From positions 52,830,513-52,894,512 of the forward strand of contig JAKTNV010000005.1 of assembly GCA_022747635.1 (NCBI GenBank): a DNA stretch of 64,000 nucleotides, written 5' to 3'. The notes under the pieces were generated by a model. It did no database searches. It had not been told where the DNA came from and saw only the letters and a list, made by a program, of their open reading frames with translations. This stretch comes from Hetaerina americana (lineage: Eukaryota; Arthropoda; Insecta; Odonata; Calopterygidae). Below, piece after piece: positions 22,380 through 40,226 of the stretch; position 1 is the first letter of the stretch, and each line of letters starts with the position of its first letter. The position numbers and the translations under genes are program-made.

Positions 22380-23560
22380 AGATGCGAATTTAATGGTGCA
22401 GTGAAGGAGTTGCTGCATGGCAAGTTCAGAATTATATAATCCTGAACAAATTATGCAAAATAATATTTTGCAGCTGGGTGATTGGATGAATCCCAATGGA
22501 GAACTTATTTGGCATTATAGTACACGCACACGGAGGGCGTTTTACAGGTCAGAGGATTAGCAAAACATTAAAGAAATCAGTTACTCTATGCGCATTAAAA
22601 TGTCTTTCAAGAATTATATCCAGAGTAATTGATTGATATGTAGCAGAGTTTCGAGATAATGGACTTGGATTTGAGGGAAATCAGTTTGGCCTGGAGAAAC
22701 GATTCATTTCTCCCTGAGAACCCTCACGGAGAAAAGAATCCAAAAACACCAGTTTACTTTTATTGCCTTGGTCCATCTGGAAAAACTTCAAACTTTTCAC
22801 TGCGTTTACCGGCGCAGAATCCTGGCTATAATAAAGGAAATGTGGATGTCTTATTGCTGCAGAAGAACAGTTTTTAGGGTTAATGAATAAAGTTGGTGTT
22901 ATAGAAGGAGACGATCTTTCATTCTTACCTCACGGAGTCAAGAGTACAATTCTGAGACGAGGGTTTTATTTTACTCCCATAGTCTTCAGCTTTAATATTG
23001 AAAAAGTCGCAAGTTGAGCTAGTTATGAATTTAATTTATAAATCCAGGTACGCGAGACAGAAAAACCAATATCAATTGCCAAAGGCGTCGCAATATTGGC
23101 AGTGGAGAAAGGATATCTGACGAAAGGAATTTTGGCCTCCCTAGAGCATATGATTAAGAACTATGACAAATAACGGGTACTTCTTAGGAATGGTTATTTC
23201 TAAGAAACCTCAAGAAAACATGAGCGTGAAGGGAAAATTAATTCAACAGGAAACATTTTAATCTAATGTGTAGAACGTACGGCCATCGAGGATGGAAGAT
23301 ACATTGTAAGGAGCGGACTAACTGTGAAAATAAAGAAATCAAAAACATTAAATCTCCTAGCAGCCGACAACATTCGGAAACATGAGTTTTTTAGGTAATA
23401 AACATGAACCCTATAATCAGCAGTGAATGGAAAATTGGAAACTGAGATTAGATAATTATTAAGACACGCTGGAATGAATAAATCAACGTACGCGAAGCAC
23501 GACAAAGTGTAGAGGGAAGATATGTTGAGAACACATCGAATACGATTATTCATCCTTGAG
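22380..23560 (+). pseudogene. heavily decayed LINE reverse transcriptase relic
   Basis: No single long frame survives, but adjoining frames read as a non-LTR retrotransposon reverse transcriptase in the correct order. They are: the pre-motif region TLKKSVTLCALKCLSRIIS; a QFG block (NQFGLEKRF, about 22679-22705); motif A remnant FIALVHLEKLQTF (about 22759); motif B remnant RRGFYFTPIVFSFNIEKV (about 22955-23008); motif C region VAILAVEKGYLTKG with ILASLEHMIKNYDK (23087-23170), where the catalytic FADD has become AKG; KKPQENMSVKGKLIQQET (about 23200); EDGRYIVR (about 23289); and a tail block RMNKSTYAKHDKV (about 23472-23510). Stops and frameshifts are frequent, so it is long dead. It resembles the relic at 54250-54840 and is more distant from the LINE at 40227-41524. 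Confidence 0.7.
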
Positions 23561-24861
23561 AAGTGTCCCTTTAAGTACTATCACCTAAGACAGTGACGTA
23601 AGTGAGCATCACATCAAGGTAAACAAAAGAAGGCCAAATAGAGAATGCGTCTGACAGTAAATAGGATACTTCAATGCAGGAAATCTTGAAGACATTGGAA
23701 GCATAACAAAATACAGATAAACTATCAGAGGATATATGCAGTAATAGAACATGTTTGCAAATACAATAATTTACCTGGATTTGCTCTCATGATTTTCAGC
23801 CATTGTGAATCATGCAGAAATACTAATGAAAAGAATCCGATAAGAAAACGGAGCGGAGAGTTACAGAGATTTATCTTCGATGATCGATAACTTCTGGTGA
23901 TAACATCCACATTTCTATTCGGCACAGCTGAAACAAAAATTACATTTTCCCCATGGGCTCATCTTTTTAAAATTCCACCTTCATCCTCATCCATTATGTC
24001 GCACCCACAACTTATGGCGGGTGGAAATGCCCAGTTGACTGCCGGACGCGATTTCATACAAATTTCATTCGGGAGGGTAGCAAGGAAGGGGAAAGGAGGG
24101 ATATAACGTAGAAGGGGTATTGCGGGACGATGCGGCGGTGTGGGAGGTGGATGGAAGCTGGGGTTAATTGAGCGTTCCTTCCCCCTCTCGAAACAACCGC
24201 GTTCCGTGCGTTTCAACCCCTTCCCTTACCCACGAATGAGACAAAGGAGTCTTCAAAGGGACCCTTCATACCTATTCTTACCTATCTCTCACGGCTCACC
24301 CTGAACCCTCCCACCTCCTCCCGTCGCCCGTACAAATCCGCACACTGGGGCAATCTCCACCGCACAAGCGGGAAAGAGACCGCGACGCTCAACCCCTCTC
24401 CCCAATTCTCTCCTACCCCTTGATTCGACCGCACCCATGCACTCTCCCTCTCTCACCCCTTTTCGTCTCTCTCCTCTCGCTTACCCTCAGCCCTATTCCA
24501 ACGGCATATTAAACAATAGAATCCATGGCGTCTTTGCATGCGACATTGAATTTCATATTCACTGGAATTTATAGTTTTCCGTGATTCAAACATGAATTTA
24601 GCAAAATTAAGGTGTGCGATGTCCCGGTTTTGTGAGTTTTTACCAGTTTTCATGTGAGGAATCCTATTCTTCTACATGATAGGTTATCATCTATCCAAAT
24701 TAATCAGAGAACATTTTCTTCATAGAGTCTTACTAGGCGAGGGTAGAACTCAACCCGGACAAAATAAATATCGTATAAAACTCACGCATTCCGAGTAGGA
24801 GATATTTTATGAATTTATTTAATATGTCTTCGGTGAGCCTCCACTGTCTGGATAGGGGTAA
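23561..24861. other. non-coding sequence with GC-richer tract
   Basis: Beyond the LINE relic no coding signal is seen. 24090-24480 is GC-richer, with polypyrimidine runs (CTCTCCC) on the + strand. Overlapping frames on both strands there are compositional. Confidence 0.45.
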
Positions 24862-25000
24862 ATTTTTTAAATTTATCTCCAACCGGGTTTCCACAGCCAG
24901 AATATTGCACCGATTGCACTCAAGGGTGCTTGCAGCCAAGGCATTCACCAAGAATTTGAAACCGGACCCTCCAGTCAGAAGCTAAGCGATCTAACCAATA
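24862..25000 (-). repeat. tRNA-derived SINE
   Basis: On the minus strand: TTGGTTAGATCGCTTAGCTT (A-box side), CTGACTGGAGGGTCCGG, then GGTTTCAAATTC, a B-box variant. It continues as a SINE body with CTTGGCTGCAAGCACCC. The tRNA-like head is diverged and no intact cloverleaf forms. Confidence 0.55.
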
Positions 25001-31128
<6,128 letters not shown>

Positions 31129-31253
31129 ATGTGTGTGTATATATGTATATACTTTGTGTATATATATATGTATATACTTTGTGTATATATATGTATATAC
31201 TTTGTGTATATATATGTATATACTTGTATGTACTTTGTATATATGTGTATATA
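31129..31253. repeat. TA-rich minisatellite
   Basis: A unit of about 22-25 bases, GTGTATATATATGTATATACTT with length variation, repeats about five times in tandem and ends at the left arm of the hairpin repeat. Confidence 0.9.
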
Positions 31254-31470
31254 CTTCGCTATCTTGAAGATTGGCAGAAAACCAATTTGGTTTTATTTTT
31301 ATTTATTAAAATAACATACGTTATCAGCCCGTTTCGAGCAGTGTATGTTTGTGTTTCTTATATAGTTTAATTCAAACATACATTGCTCGAAACGGGCTGA
31401 TAACGTATGTTATTTTAATGAATAAGAATAAAAACAAATTGGTTATCTGCCAATCTTCAAGATAGCAAAG
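31254..31470. repeat. long hairpin (98-bp inverted repeat)
   Basis: The left arm (31254-31351) and right arm (31373-31470) are inverted copies, roughly 92% alike by eye, around a 21-base loop. Each arm includes CTATCTTGAAGATTGGCAGA and GTTATCAGCCCGTTTCGAGC or their complements. There is no coding capacity. The structure would fold into a long double-stranded hairpin if transcribed. It could be a fold-back MITE or an inverted duplication of another element's end. Confidence 0.9.
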
Positions 31471-32879
31471 TGATTCGATCCCTTTTACATCTTCTACATC
31501 TTAGTCGTTTCAGTAATGTTTACCACTCTTACAGTCATTTTTGTTGCTGTAAAGACAATTTCACTAACACAGTTCCACTTTTTGGAAAGAGGATGGACAT
31601 TTGGGGATCTGATGTTTAATAGCACCCACTCGCCATTAATACGGCATCTTCGTATGGCTTCATAGAATTTTTGAATAATCTTAGTACTCCTTTACAGATT
31701 AATCGACGATGATACTCATTTATTTCGCTGGTAATATCAATATTGGTTTACTTGCCATTCGCTACTTGCTAGGCATAAAATATCTTGCAGCTCATCCGCG
31801 AGAAAATTCCCATCATGCATTCATGTAAGTTGGCTGGAATTGACTAAGGTAGTTCACTTCAGTATTTTTAGTAATACTCAATAATACTAAGTTTTACTAA
31901 AAGTACTCTTTTCTGATAAAGTGACTGGCAAAATATAGTTTTATCAGAAAAACTAGTATTTATGTAGAGGTCAAACTACATCCGCCGTGCTAAATGTTAA
32001 GAAGTTCATAAGAGTTAGGAAAAGAGTTTATTCATTACGATGGACATGTATATAAATTATTCTTTTTGAAAATAAGATAAAGACAAGAGCCAAGGTTAGT
32101 TTTAATGAACAAAAGTATTAAAAGGAATAAATTAAAAGGCATTGTCATAAAAGTGCGTGACAGTCGTGTGAGTACTGCGCTGGGCAACTGAAGTGGTACC
32201 GGGATTACATTCTCGGTGACTCCTCCTCTGGGGCCACATTCCCCAGATATTCTAAGGAAACCATAGAGAAAGGAAGTTGACTCTACCATAATGTGTGAAT
32301 TCCACACTCTGCCCCACTACGAGTAGGTGAGGTTTACACTCACCTATCAAAGTGTTTAGGTTGGTTACCGTGATTATATAAAATAAATAATTATATGTTT
32401 AACTATAACACATTATGTTTGGAATGAAAAATGTTAAAATGTGATATTTAACTTTAAGAAAATATTTATAATTATAAATTAGAGATGAGTATAAAATTTA
32501 ATATTGGAAAAAACCATAATTTTAGCACCTAAAGAAAGAAGAAATAGCTAGTTGTGAATATAAAGGTAATTAATTATAATATTTGAGGAATTAAAACCAA
32601 TATCTGATACGTAAACTGAACAATTGTGTACAACTATCGAAAAACCATGTAGCATTAGACGTGTAATAAGGACGCACATACTTGTGGCAATTAAAATTGG
32701 CACGAAAGTGCATATTTACGTGTAAATCAGAGCTTTAATTCCGTTTGACACGGGTGAAGCTCTGAAACTAATGGCTCTCGAGATGGTGGGATTGGAGGTC
32801 GGGCGCAAATGAACGCGTGAAACCACCTCCCCATCGACTCAGTACCAGACCCCTCCCGCATTGCCTAAGCCACCCTCTC
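31471..32879. other. non-coding sequence upstream of the GC-rich exon
   Basis: AT-rich, with no gene to about 32700. The last 100-200 bases become GC-richer and probably contain the promoter or 5' UTR of the exon at 32966. No TATA box in a convincing position is recognised. Confidence 0.4.
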
Positions 32880-33742
32880 TCTGTTACTCGCTCCCAGGTG
32901 GCAGGAGGTCCGCGGCCCGCCGTGAGAGGAAGAGGGCGCGGCGCGAGTGATGATGCGAGGCTGCGATGAGACACTCGCCGAGAGCATCCCCGCCTCCAAC
33001 GCCGCCTGCTCACCTCGCCCCCCCGCAGCACCCCTCCAGCAACAGCGCCGCCGCCGCCCCCGCTCTGACGCATCCGCCGCCCTCCCCCGGCCCCCCCGCC
33101 TCCGGCTCCGCAGACGCCGCCGCCTCCGGAGGCCCCGCAGCCGCCTCCGAGAGGCGGAAGGGATGGGCGGCTGCGACGGCCGGGGGCCGGCCCTACTCCG
33201 TCTCTTCATCGGGGGACCGAAGGGCCGCACAACCCCCACCACCCCCGGCCAGGAGGAGGTTGCCGCCGAGGGCGTCGTCCCTCACTCGGGGGCCGCCCCC
33301 GCCGCCTCCAGTCGCCGCTCCCGCGGTGGCAGTCCAACCGCTGCAGAAGACGCCGTCGACGCCCGCCACTCCCACGGCGATTCCGAAAAGCACCCATCTG
33401 GCGGCCTCGGCTACGTCCGCGGCCATAGTGGCGGCGTCGAAGTCTCTCTTGGCGCAGTCATTGGCGGCTACAACGCCGAAACAGCAGCCGCTCCCGGCGG
33501 GAACCGGCTCGGATGTGGCTGCGACGGCAGTGACGGTGACACCAGTACCGTCGACACCATCGGTCACCACCACCACCTCCACCACCACTTCATCTTCCTC
33601 CCAGCAGCAACCGCACCCAGCGCAGCCTCCGACGTCTTCCGAGGTCCGCTACCCGTTCGGTGTGCAGAATGACCTGGGCCACGTGGTCCTGTTCCCATGC
33701 GGGACTCCACGGACGTCGACAACAGCAGGCGCAAGGGTGAGT
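32880..33742. promoter_or_regulatory. CpG island around first coding exon
   Basis: About 860 bases with very high GC and CpG density, sharply distinct from the AT-rich surroundings. It covers the putative 5' UTR, start codon and whole first coding exon. Such patches often mark promoters of broadly expressed or developmental genes, which is an inference here. Confidence 0.55.
32966..33736 (+). CDS. putative first coding exon of an unrecognised, low-complexity N-terminal protein
   Basis: The frame opens at ATG 32966 (TGA in frame at 32951, no earlier ATG) and runs 257 codons to AGG followed by GTGAGT at 33737-33742, a good splice donor, leaving phase 0. The intron frame stops soon after (about 33751). 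The protein is rich in Pro, Ala, Ser and Thr: Pro runs near residues 85-115, an Ala/Thr/Val-rich region at about 135-200, a Thr/Ser run near 200-215, then QQQ. A less repetitive segment near the end, EVRYPFGVQNDLGHVVLFP, is the best handle for identification. It reads as a disordered N-terminus of a larger protein whose later exons lie beyond recognisable sequence here. I do not recognise the gene. Long frames on the opposite strand and in another phase (from 32947) are attributed to GC content. A non-coding GC-rich exon remains possible. Confidence 0.55.
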
Positions 33743-34339
33743 GGCTCTTGAGAATGTTCTGGGTTCAGTATTCGGTGTGGAGTGGAGGTGATCCCGTGGA
33801 CGGATTGTATCGATCGATGTCTCATCGAGTGAATCTATCTATTCTAAAAATCTCATCACCAGATTCGATTTCGGGGGTATCATCTTAAAGCACGTGATTG
33901 GATTACGGTTAGAATCAATAGAGCCTGAAAGTCGAGTGTGAAAGTTTAATTTTCCCCGTATGCGAGTGAGGATTGCACAATTGGGCTATTCAAAGGGTAA
34001 AATCAATTCGATTGATGAAGAATATTGGTATTTTTGTTACCAAGCCCGAATCAGAATGGATTTCAGATGAGTTAAAACGAGCTGGAATTAATCAATTTCT
34101 CGTATCATTAACAATACTCATCGTATATACCCCATAATGAACACACATACATATATCGAACTCGACATTTTTGGATTACTCATGAATTGAATAAAAATCT
34201 AGTATAATTGGAATGCTAATCATGCGCAAACTTTCTATGCACAGCATGTAAGGTAATAATGATGGAATGTATGAACCAGCATTAAATAATTTATTTATTA
34301 TATAAAATGCTAATCGTAGTTAATACGCGTGGAAAAAAT
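33743..34339. other. putative intron start, nothing recognised
   Basis: AT-rich sequence after the donor at 33737. No acceptor or exon is convincing. Confidence 0.4.
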
Positions 34340-34537
34340 AAACATACATACATATTCTTTCACATAGAAATAGATATAAGGAAAAGGGATGGGAACACAC
34401 GTAAAGGACGAACATAGGAGAGGTGGGGAAGGCGGAATTCAGCCGATCACAAGTGCAAAAATATTTCCTTGTCCGGGACTTGAACACCGAATCTTTCGAC
34501 TTGCCGGGCTACTACTATGCTCTTGAGCTATCGAGGA
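34340..34537 (-). repeat. tRNA-derived SINE (best preserved copy of its family)
   Basis: On the minus strand: A box TAGCTCAAGAGC, then GCCCGGCAAGTCGAAAGATT, B box GGTGTTCAAGTCCCGG, a short linker AAGGAAATATTTTTGCACTT, and a body with TTCCGCCTTCCCCACCTCTC and CTTATATCTATTTCTATGTG. The body matches 41571-41740 and the split copy at 40170-40226 plus 41525-41565, so this is a real dispersed family. The head is tRNA-derived but not a functional tRNA. Confidence 0.8.
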
Positions 34538-37048
34538 AAAGAAATTTGCCTTGAAATCTCCAATACTTTCTTCTTCCTATCTTTCTACCTACCTACAGGT
34601 ACCTAATGATGACGCTTAAGCGTTGAATCTAGTAGTACCAAAATAAAGAGCTGAGGAAAATTACATTGTATTATTCATTTAATAACAATTAAATTCCTAT
34701 GCGCTATGAATTCCCAAGTGATATCTCCGATTAAAATTCACTTGTGAATTTAAATCGTCAATTTTTTTTTCTGGACAAGTAGGAAGATGAATTTTTACCA
34801 TCTCACACGGGATTTGAAGTTGAAATAATGAATACGTGGATGCTAGTAATATATTAACGAGCGCCTAATCAAGGGTAGAAATCCAATCAAATATGACATT
34901 GAAATCAAAATGCGTGTAAATCGTGTGTGCGTTTTCATTTGAAAAACTGCGCCGATTAAAAATACTTCAGAAGAAAGGATTCGAACCAGTTTCTTGTATG
35001 AGAATGGAATTAATCTGATGAAAATGTTCAGAATCCATTGTTCTGGCCATTTTAACTTTGCTTCGATCCCTTTTGGAGAAGACTTAGTAAAGAAAAAGAC
35101 TGAAGTTTTTAGCACAGGGAACATGCTCTCTTAAACCGAGTTCTTCCATCCTACCCAATTCTCAAGTACTCTTTTATATTCATACATTGCTTCGAAGCAT
35201 GTTCCTCCATTGCTGAGTTTCTGGATTGAACTCCTGAAAGTCTTGAAAGTCGACGACATTCACCCATGACTTCATCGGTTTACCCTTTTTCCTAAAGCTC
35301 ACCCTTTCTACTTTCATTTTCGGTGATTCCATTCTCGACCATCCTTTTTAAATTAACAAACCGACGTAAGCAGATGAAACTTTTTCATAGATGTCCATTT
35401 CATTGTCATCATTTTAACTTCATAGATGTTCATATAACCGTATACTTTAGTCACATTACATTCAGTCACTTTTTCCTTATTCTTTTTCTAATATTTATAT
35501 TTCAAACGCTCCTCGAGGACCACGTATACACTGCATGGTGGATATTTATCTTTATCCTGGCATACCATGTGCACCAGGTCTTGCCGTAATGGTGCTGGGA
35601 GAAGTACACTTTTCCACACTGAAATTTCTTCGTACTCAAATTTCGACACACATTTTTATTTTTTAATACTCCAATTATTGAGTTTTAAGGAAAGTTGATT
35701 GACTAGATTTAAGGATTTTGAGATGTGACAGAGAACCATGTAACTAAATTAGACGGAAATGAAAGCATGTGAAGATGAAATATTTTTTGTATTTATTTCC
35801 AAAGTAAGCTAAAGTGATCCAAGCAATTTTGATATTTATTTATTTGATGACTCAATTTATATATCAATAAATGCAATTTTGCCTTACTTAATGCGAATAT
35901 TGGCCACTGTGAAAGGTATTTTGTAGTGTGATGTGTCGAATTGCTTCGCGTCATTTGAGGCTTGGAAATGTAACATCAACTAGTTTAGATGTCCATCAAA
36001 AACCAATATCCATTGAAAGATAATAAAATAAATATTTAAATATAATGATGCTAAAATAATAATGATATTAACTCTCGAAATCAGAAATACTTATAACATT
36101 GTGCTTGCACGCCTATGAATCTCTACGTCTACCTCATATGCAAACAGTCTGCATCTAAGCAGTGAACTTTTGCCTCCAAGTGTCGAATGGCATTAATCAT
36201 TTCTCAATAATTGGGAATCGCATGGTAATAATTGATGTTCAACGGGATGTCCTGACTCTCTTGGGAAGGGTCTGGTGACTCGATTACGCAAGTTCCTGAG
36301 AAGTCACGTGGGAGTGTGCGAGAGTAAGCCAGGCGGAGCGCGTCGGAGCGAGACTCTCCTCTCGTCCCCCTCCTGAGAGCCGTGCGTGCGCGGGTTTGCT
36401 AAAATCCAGCTGCAAGCGGAATGAATTTCCCATGGCGCTCTTTGAGGAAACTAGAAGGCTATCGACGCCATCGGGATCGAGATTAGCCCAACGCGTCAAA
36501 TGGATACGGAGTTCCTTGCGTGACAGCCCGAAAGAGAAGGCTGGAAAAATAAATATTTCCCCATTTTTTGTTTTTTCTATTTTCCTAGGCTCTGAGATAT
36601 TTTCCTTCTGTTTTGAAATATATTACGTCACTTCGTAAAATCAGCATCTCTACCATACCATTTTCACCTTCCATAGTGCTATGACAACTATACGAGTCCA
36701 AAAACCGTTAAATTATACGGATTCAAATATGCGTAGCTTATTTTTGAGACATATAGAGTGCAAGTTAATTCGCGAGTTTGTTGAATAAGGGGATTAAAAC
36801 GGGGCTCTACTTACAGGTTTTAAAACTTTAAAGGCGCTGAGTAATTATCGTTTTAAATAGTCAAGTAGTTGTCTTTCTTCAAATTTTGTTTCATTAAGTT
36901 TGCTGGGAAATGTATTTTCTGCATTAAATCTTTATCGTAAACGGACTTTTCATTAATGTGGTTCAGTAAAGACATTTTCGATGACCAGGCCAAAGGTGTT
37001 TCTAGTATTACTACCACTAGAGTTAGTACCTTGAAAACTCATTTACAC
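34538..37048. other. non-coding sequence with a CpG-richer patch
   Basis: Mostly AT-rich. A B-box-like GGTTCGAATCC occurs on the minus strand near 34978-34990 without a clear A box. 36290-36500 is GC- and CpG-richer, with overlapping short frames on both strands (36284-36499 minus, 36396-36638 plus) and no identifiable product; it might be a promoter or untranslated exon. Confidence 0.4.
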
Positions 37049-37064
37049 ACACACACACACACAC

Positions 37065-37126
<62 letters not shown>

Positions 37127-37140
37127 TTATTTATTTAATA
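37049..37140. repeat. (CA)n(TA)n(TTTA)n microsatellite
   Basis: ACACAC run, then ATATAC, a TA run of about 50 bases, then TTTATTTATTTA. It borders the hammerhead-bearing sequence at 37141. Confidence 0.95.
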
Positions 37141-37250
37141 AATTGGGCAGCAACAAACAATATATAAACACGTAAAAAGATCACTCACACGTTATTTCTT
37201 GATCATTTCGATGGAATTTTGCTCCGTCTTCATCGGAAGATATTGAAGTA
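37141..37250 (-). repeat. Penelope-like/retrozyme terminal fragment, copy 3
   Basis: The same block as in 17756-17850: on the + strand GCAACAAACAATATA, AGATCACTCACACG, TTATTTCTTGATC, CTCCGTCTTCATCGGAAG. It is single rather than folded back and lies between two microsatellites (37049-37140 and 37261-37466). It carries the best preserved hammerhead fold in the window. No protein-coding part of an element is present. Confidence 0.65.
37197..37240 (-). ncRNA. hammerhead ribozyme candidate
   Basis: On the minus strand all hammerhead parts appear in order: helix I TCTT/AAGA (37237-37240 with 37197-37200); core CCGATGA (37230-37236), differing from CTGATGA only at the second base; helix II GACGGA/TCCATC with one mismatch and a GCAAAAT loop; conserved GAAA; a minimal helix III AT/AT, short enough to need dimerisation; and an ATC cleavage triplet followed by AAGA. 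This is the layout of the short-helix-III hammerheads in Penelope-like elements and retrozymes. If active, it would cut the minus-strand transcript between 37201 and 37200. Confidence 0.6.
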
Positions 37251-37258
37251 ATGACTCT

Positions 37259-37466
<208 letters not shown>

Positions 37467-40019
37467 TATATTTCTACGAGTATATTTATATATATTCTAT
37501 TGATCTCTGCGTATAAATACCTATTGTTGAAATTTATTAAAGTTTTCAAGATTATGCTCCAAAGCGACGGCAGAATCGAATATCTATCTATATTGGTTAA
37601 AAGTTGTGAGAAAATGTTTCATAAAATAATTTTTATATTCTGTGTACATCCCTACTCTACTAATTGCATATTAAAACAGTTTTTTTCCTCTTTAATAATA
37701 AAATCATTTTTGGATTATTTAAATAGCAACTTTACTTCCCAATTTCAGTAAAATTTGGACTTAAGGGTAAAAGAATACAGTTTGACCAAGTGACCTCTAC
37801 AAAATGCACCATCAGTCTCTGTGTATTTTTAGATGCATTCTATTAACCTCAAAATGCTACATTATTCATTGACAAGCATCGCTTTCTGTGTCGCAGGAAA
37901 GTAGCGTACACCCACAGAATCTACACTGTATAATCCCAATATATATGCATGATTTTCAAATTGCTAACTCCGAAGTTCGGTATGAACAATAAATCTCACC
38001 TTTTTTTCCTCTAACAGTTTCCTGAAAAGTGGTATTTTATCAGGGAATCTGAAAAAAAAAACTTTAACGATATGACTGGCAATCCCCATAGGAACGAATT
38101 TTGAACGACACGTGTGTGGCTAGATTTTAAAGCATAAAATCAGTTGGTGGAAGTTTGGATAGATATATGCCTGCTTGAATTGAATAATTTGAGTACCAAA
38201 TTGATCAAAGAAGATTATCTCTCGCAATAACTGAAGACGTCGCATGTAAATCAAAACTTGAAAATTATTTCAAAGCAAATTAACTTCATCGGATACTAAT
38301 TAGAATGTTTTCTACATTCACCTTATACTTCCTATTGCCAGAGGTTACGGAACATGATCAAGAGAGTTTTTAAATGAAACATGTCTGAGAAAATACATCT
38401 TTAAGAAATTTTACAAGGATTCTTATTTTTTTAATAATTGAAATATTACCTTTTTTCATAGTAAATAGACACTTTTCTATTGTATTCAGTTATATTTTAT
38501 TTACTCCTTTTACATCAATTTTTAAGATAACATCGACAAACTGGATGGTTGGATATATAACGAGGACTCGTAAACATTGCTCTCCTCCCGAGCGTAGTAA
38601 CCAAAAAGAGAAGGAAAACAAATTGATGCAAATTACGTATTCAGGCAGTTCGTACTTAGCTGATTTAACACTAAATCCAGGGCAAAACTTGATGAAAGTT
38701 TTTTGCGCCTGTTTTTTTTATTTCTGGTGGGAACGACTCATTTTATTTTTTTTACAAGCATTCAATGCGGAATATGGGCATACAATTTTGAAAAGTAACC
38801 AAACATGAGGAAAATATAATCGAGGGAGTCTCTATAAAGCTCGGATTATCTGGGTCAAACGAAAAGAGAAAAGAGGAAGGGATAGAGGGAGATAGGGAGG
38901 GAGTGAATGTGCGGCGCGGAGATGCAGGAGGAGAGATGAAAATCATCAGTTTGAGGAGTCGGGCGCTCGGCGAGCCAACGTATAAATTCGAAACGCCGGA
39001 ACGGCGATTGACTTCAACGGGCCACTCGCGGCTTAAAACATTCATTCGTGCGGGAAGTTTTAATACTTTAGTTCGTGTTGTAGTTGAGGAACCGTTAAAC
39101 TTCGATGATGGGAAGTTATGTTTTTATGATTTCAGGCGATAAAAAATGGAATATTTCTCCATCAATGTAAAACAGTTCTGACGTGGACTTTCAAAAAATA
39201 TTTGCGTCATAATACGAGATGCGCTTGTTGCGAGAATGCGCGATCAGTCACCAATGGAGTAATGCTCGGGCTAAACTCGAAGGGAAAGGAAAGCGAGAAA
39301 TAGGATAGAATAGGACTCGCTTTGGGACGATATTAAGGGGTTGGTGACCGAGTCAAAAGGAGCAGGGCGCAGAGTTGAATTGATTTTGCTTTTGACCGGT
39401 GGAAATTCTTTCAAAATCTCTTCTTCAGATATGATAAACTTCGTAAAATCCTCGATATTCAATGCAGTTAAGCATCATCTATATCTACATGATGAATTGT
39501 TAGGTTTCGGAGAGTTTTTAGAATTCGGAGAGTGCCCGATTCCCTGATTTTGAAGTATTCATCTGAAGGTATAGTGTTCAAATATAATATAAATGTAAAA
39601 TCACTTCAAGCCCTTGTATTCTGAAATATGCGGTAGCTTACGTAAATAGTTAAATAAAACTGATTAACCAAAAGTTTTACCCCTGCACTGCAAAATACGG
39701 AAATGAAATAAACACAAATACGTACCTCCAATCTACTTCTTTTTGATTTTGGAACATTTTTAAGCACGTGCGGTCAGGTAACAAAATTATATTGCGATAG
39801 AATAGACGGGTAGAGGAGAGTGCCTATCGCTTTCTGGCCTGATTTTCCATGTTGATGTTGACACATTCAATTTTCAGACTAGTAGGGCTGCGTGAAAAGT
39901 CATCATTTCACGGTAATCTAGTTTTTTTTAGTCATTACTAGTTAATTATCCGCAGTGCGTCTAAAGTGCATCTAAAGCTACCATAATTTTTATTTATTAA
40001 TTCTTGATATTAATTTTGT
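37467..40019. other. non-coding sequence, nothing recognised
   Basis: AT-rich, with a GC-richer stretch at 38870-39130 that holds a short + strand frame (38903-39142) without motifs. It could be a conserved non-coding element. No gene is called. Confidence 0.45.
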
Positions 40020-40103
40020 ATGTGTGTACATATAGATATATATTTATATACATAGATGTATATATTATGTATATGAATATATATTATGTATATATTATGT
40101 ATA

Positions 40104-40165
<62 letters not shown>
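40020..40165. repeat. TATATTATGTATATGAA minisatellite and (TA)n
   Basis: Short tandem units of ATATTATGTATATGAATAT at about 40055-40110 run into a pure TA tract to 40165, adjoining the 3' end of a SINE. Confidence 0.9.
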
Positions 40166-40166
<1 letters not shown>

Positions 40167-40169
40167 TAC

Positions 40170-40226
40170 ACATTTACATGGACATTCACATGGATATAGA
40201 CATAAGGAAAAATAACAGGAACACAT
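40170..40226 (-). repeat. 3' part of a SINE split by a LINE
   Basis: On the minus strand TGTGTTCCTG, CCTTATGTCTATATCCATGT and following bases match the tail of the SINEs at 34340-34537 and 41571-41740. The rest of the same copy is at 41525-41565. The two halves are separated by the LINE at 40227-41524. Confidence 0.65.

Noticed and set aside
31373..31420. Hammerhead reading of GAAACGGGCTGATAA in the 31 kb hairpin
   Set aside because: GAAA and CTGATAA are separated by only four bases, which leaves no room for helices III and I.
32768..33588. Long frames opposite to, or in another phase of, the GC-rich exon
   Set aside because: They are open because of high GC. They lack a splice-consistent end and are less coherent than the frame 32966-33736.
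34925..34995. Possible tRNA gene (GGTTCGAATCC on the minus strand)
   Set aside because: The B box is good, but there is no acceptor stem, no convincing A box at the right spacing and no cloverleaf.
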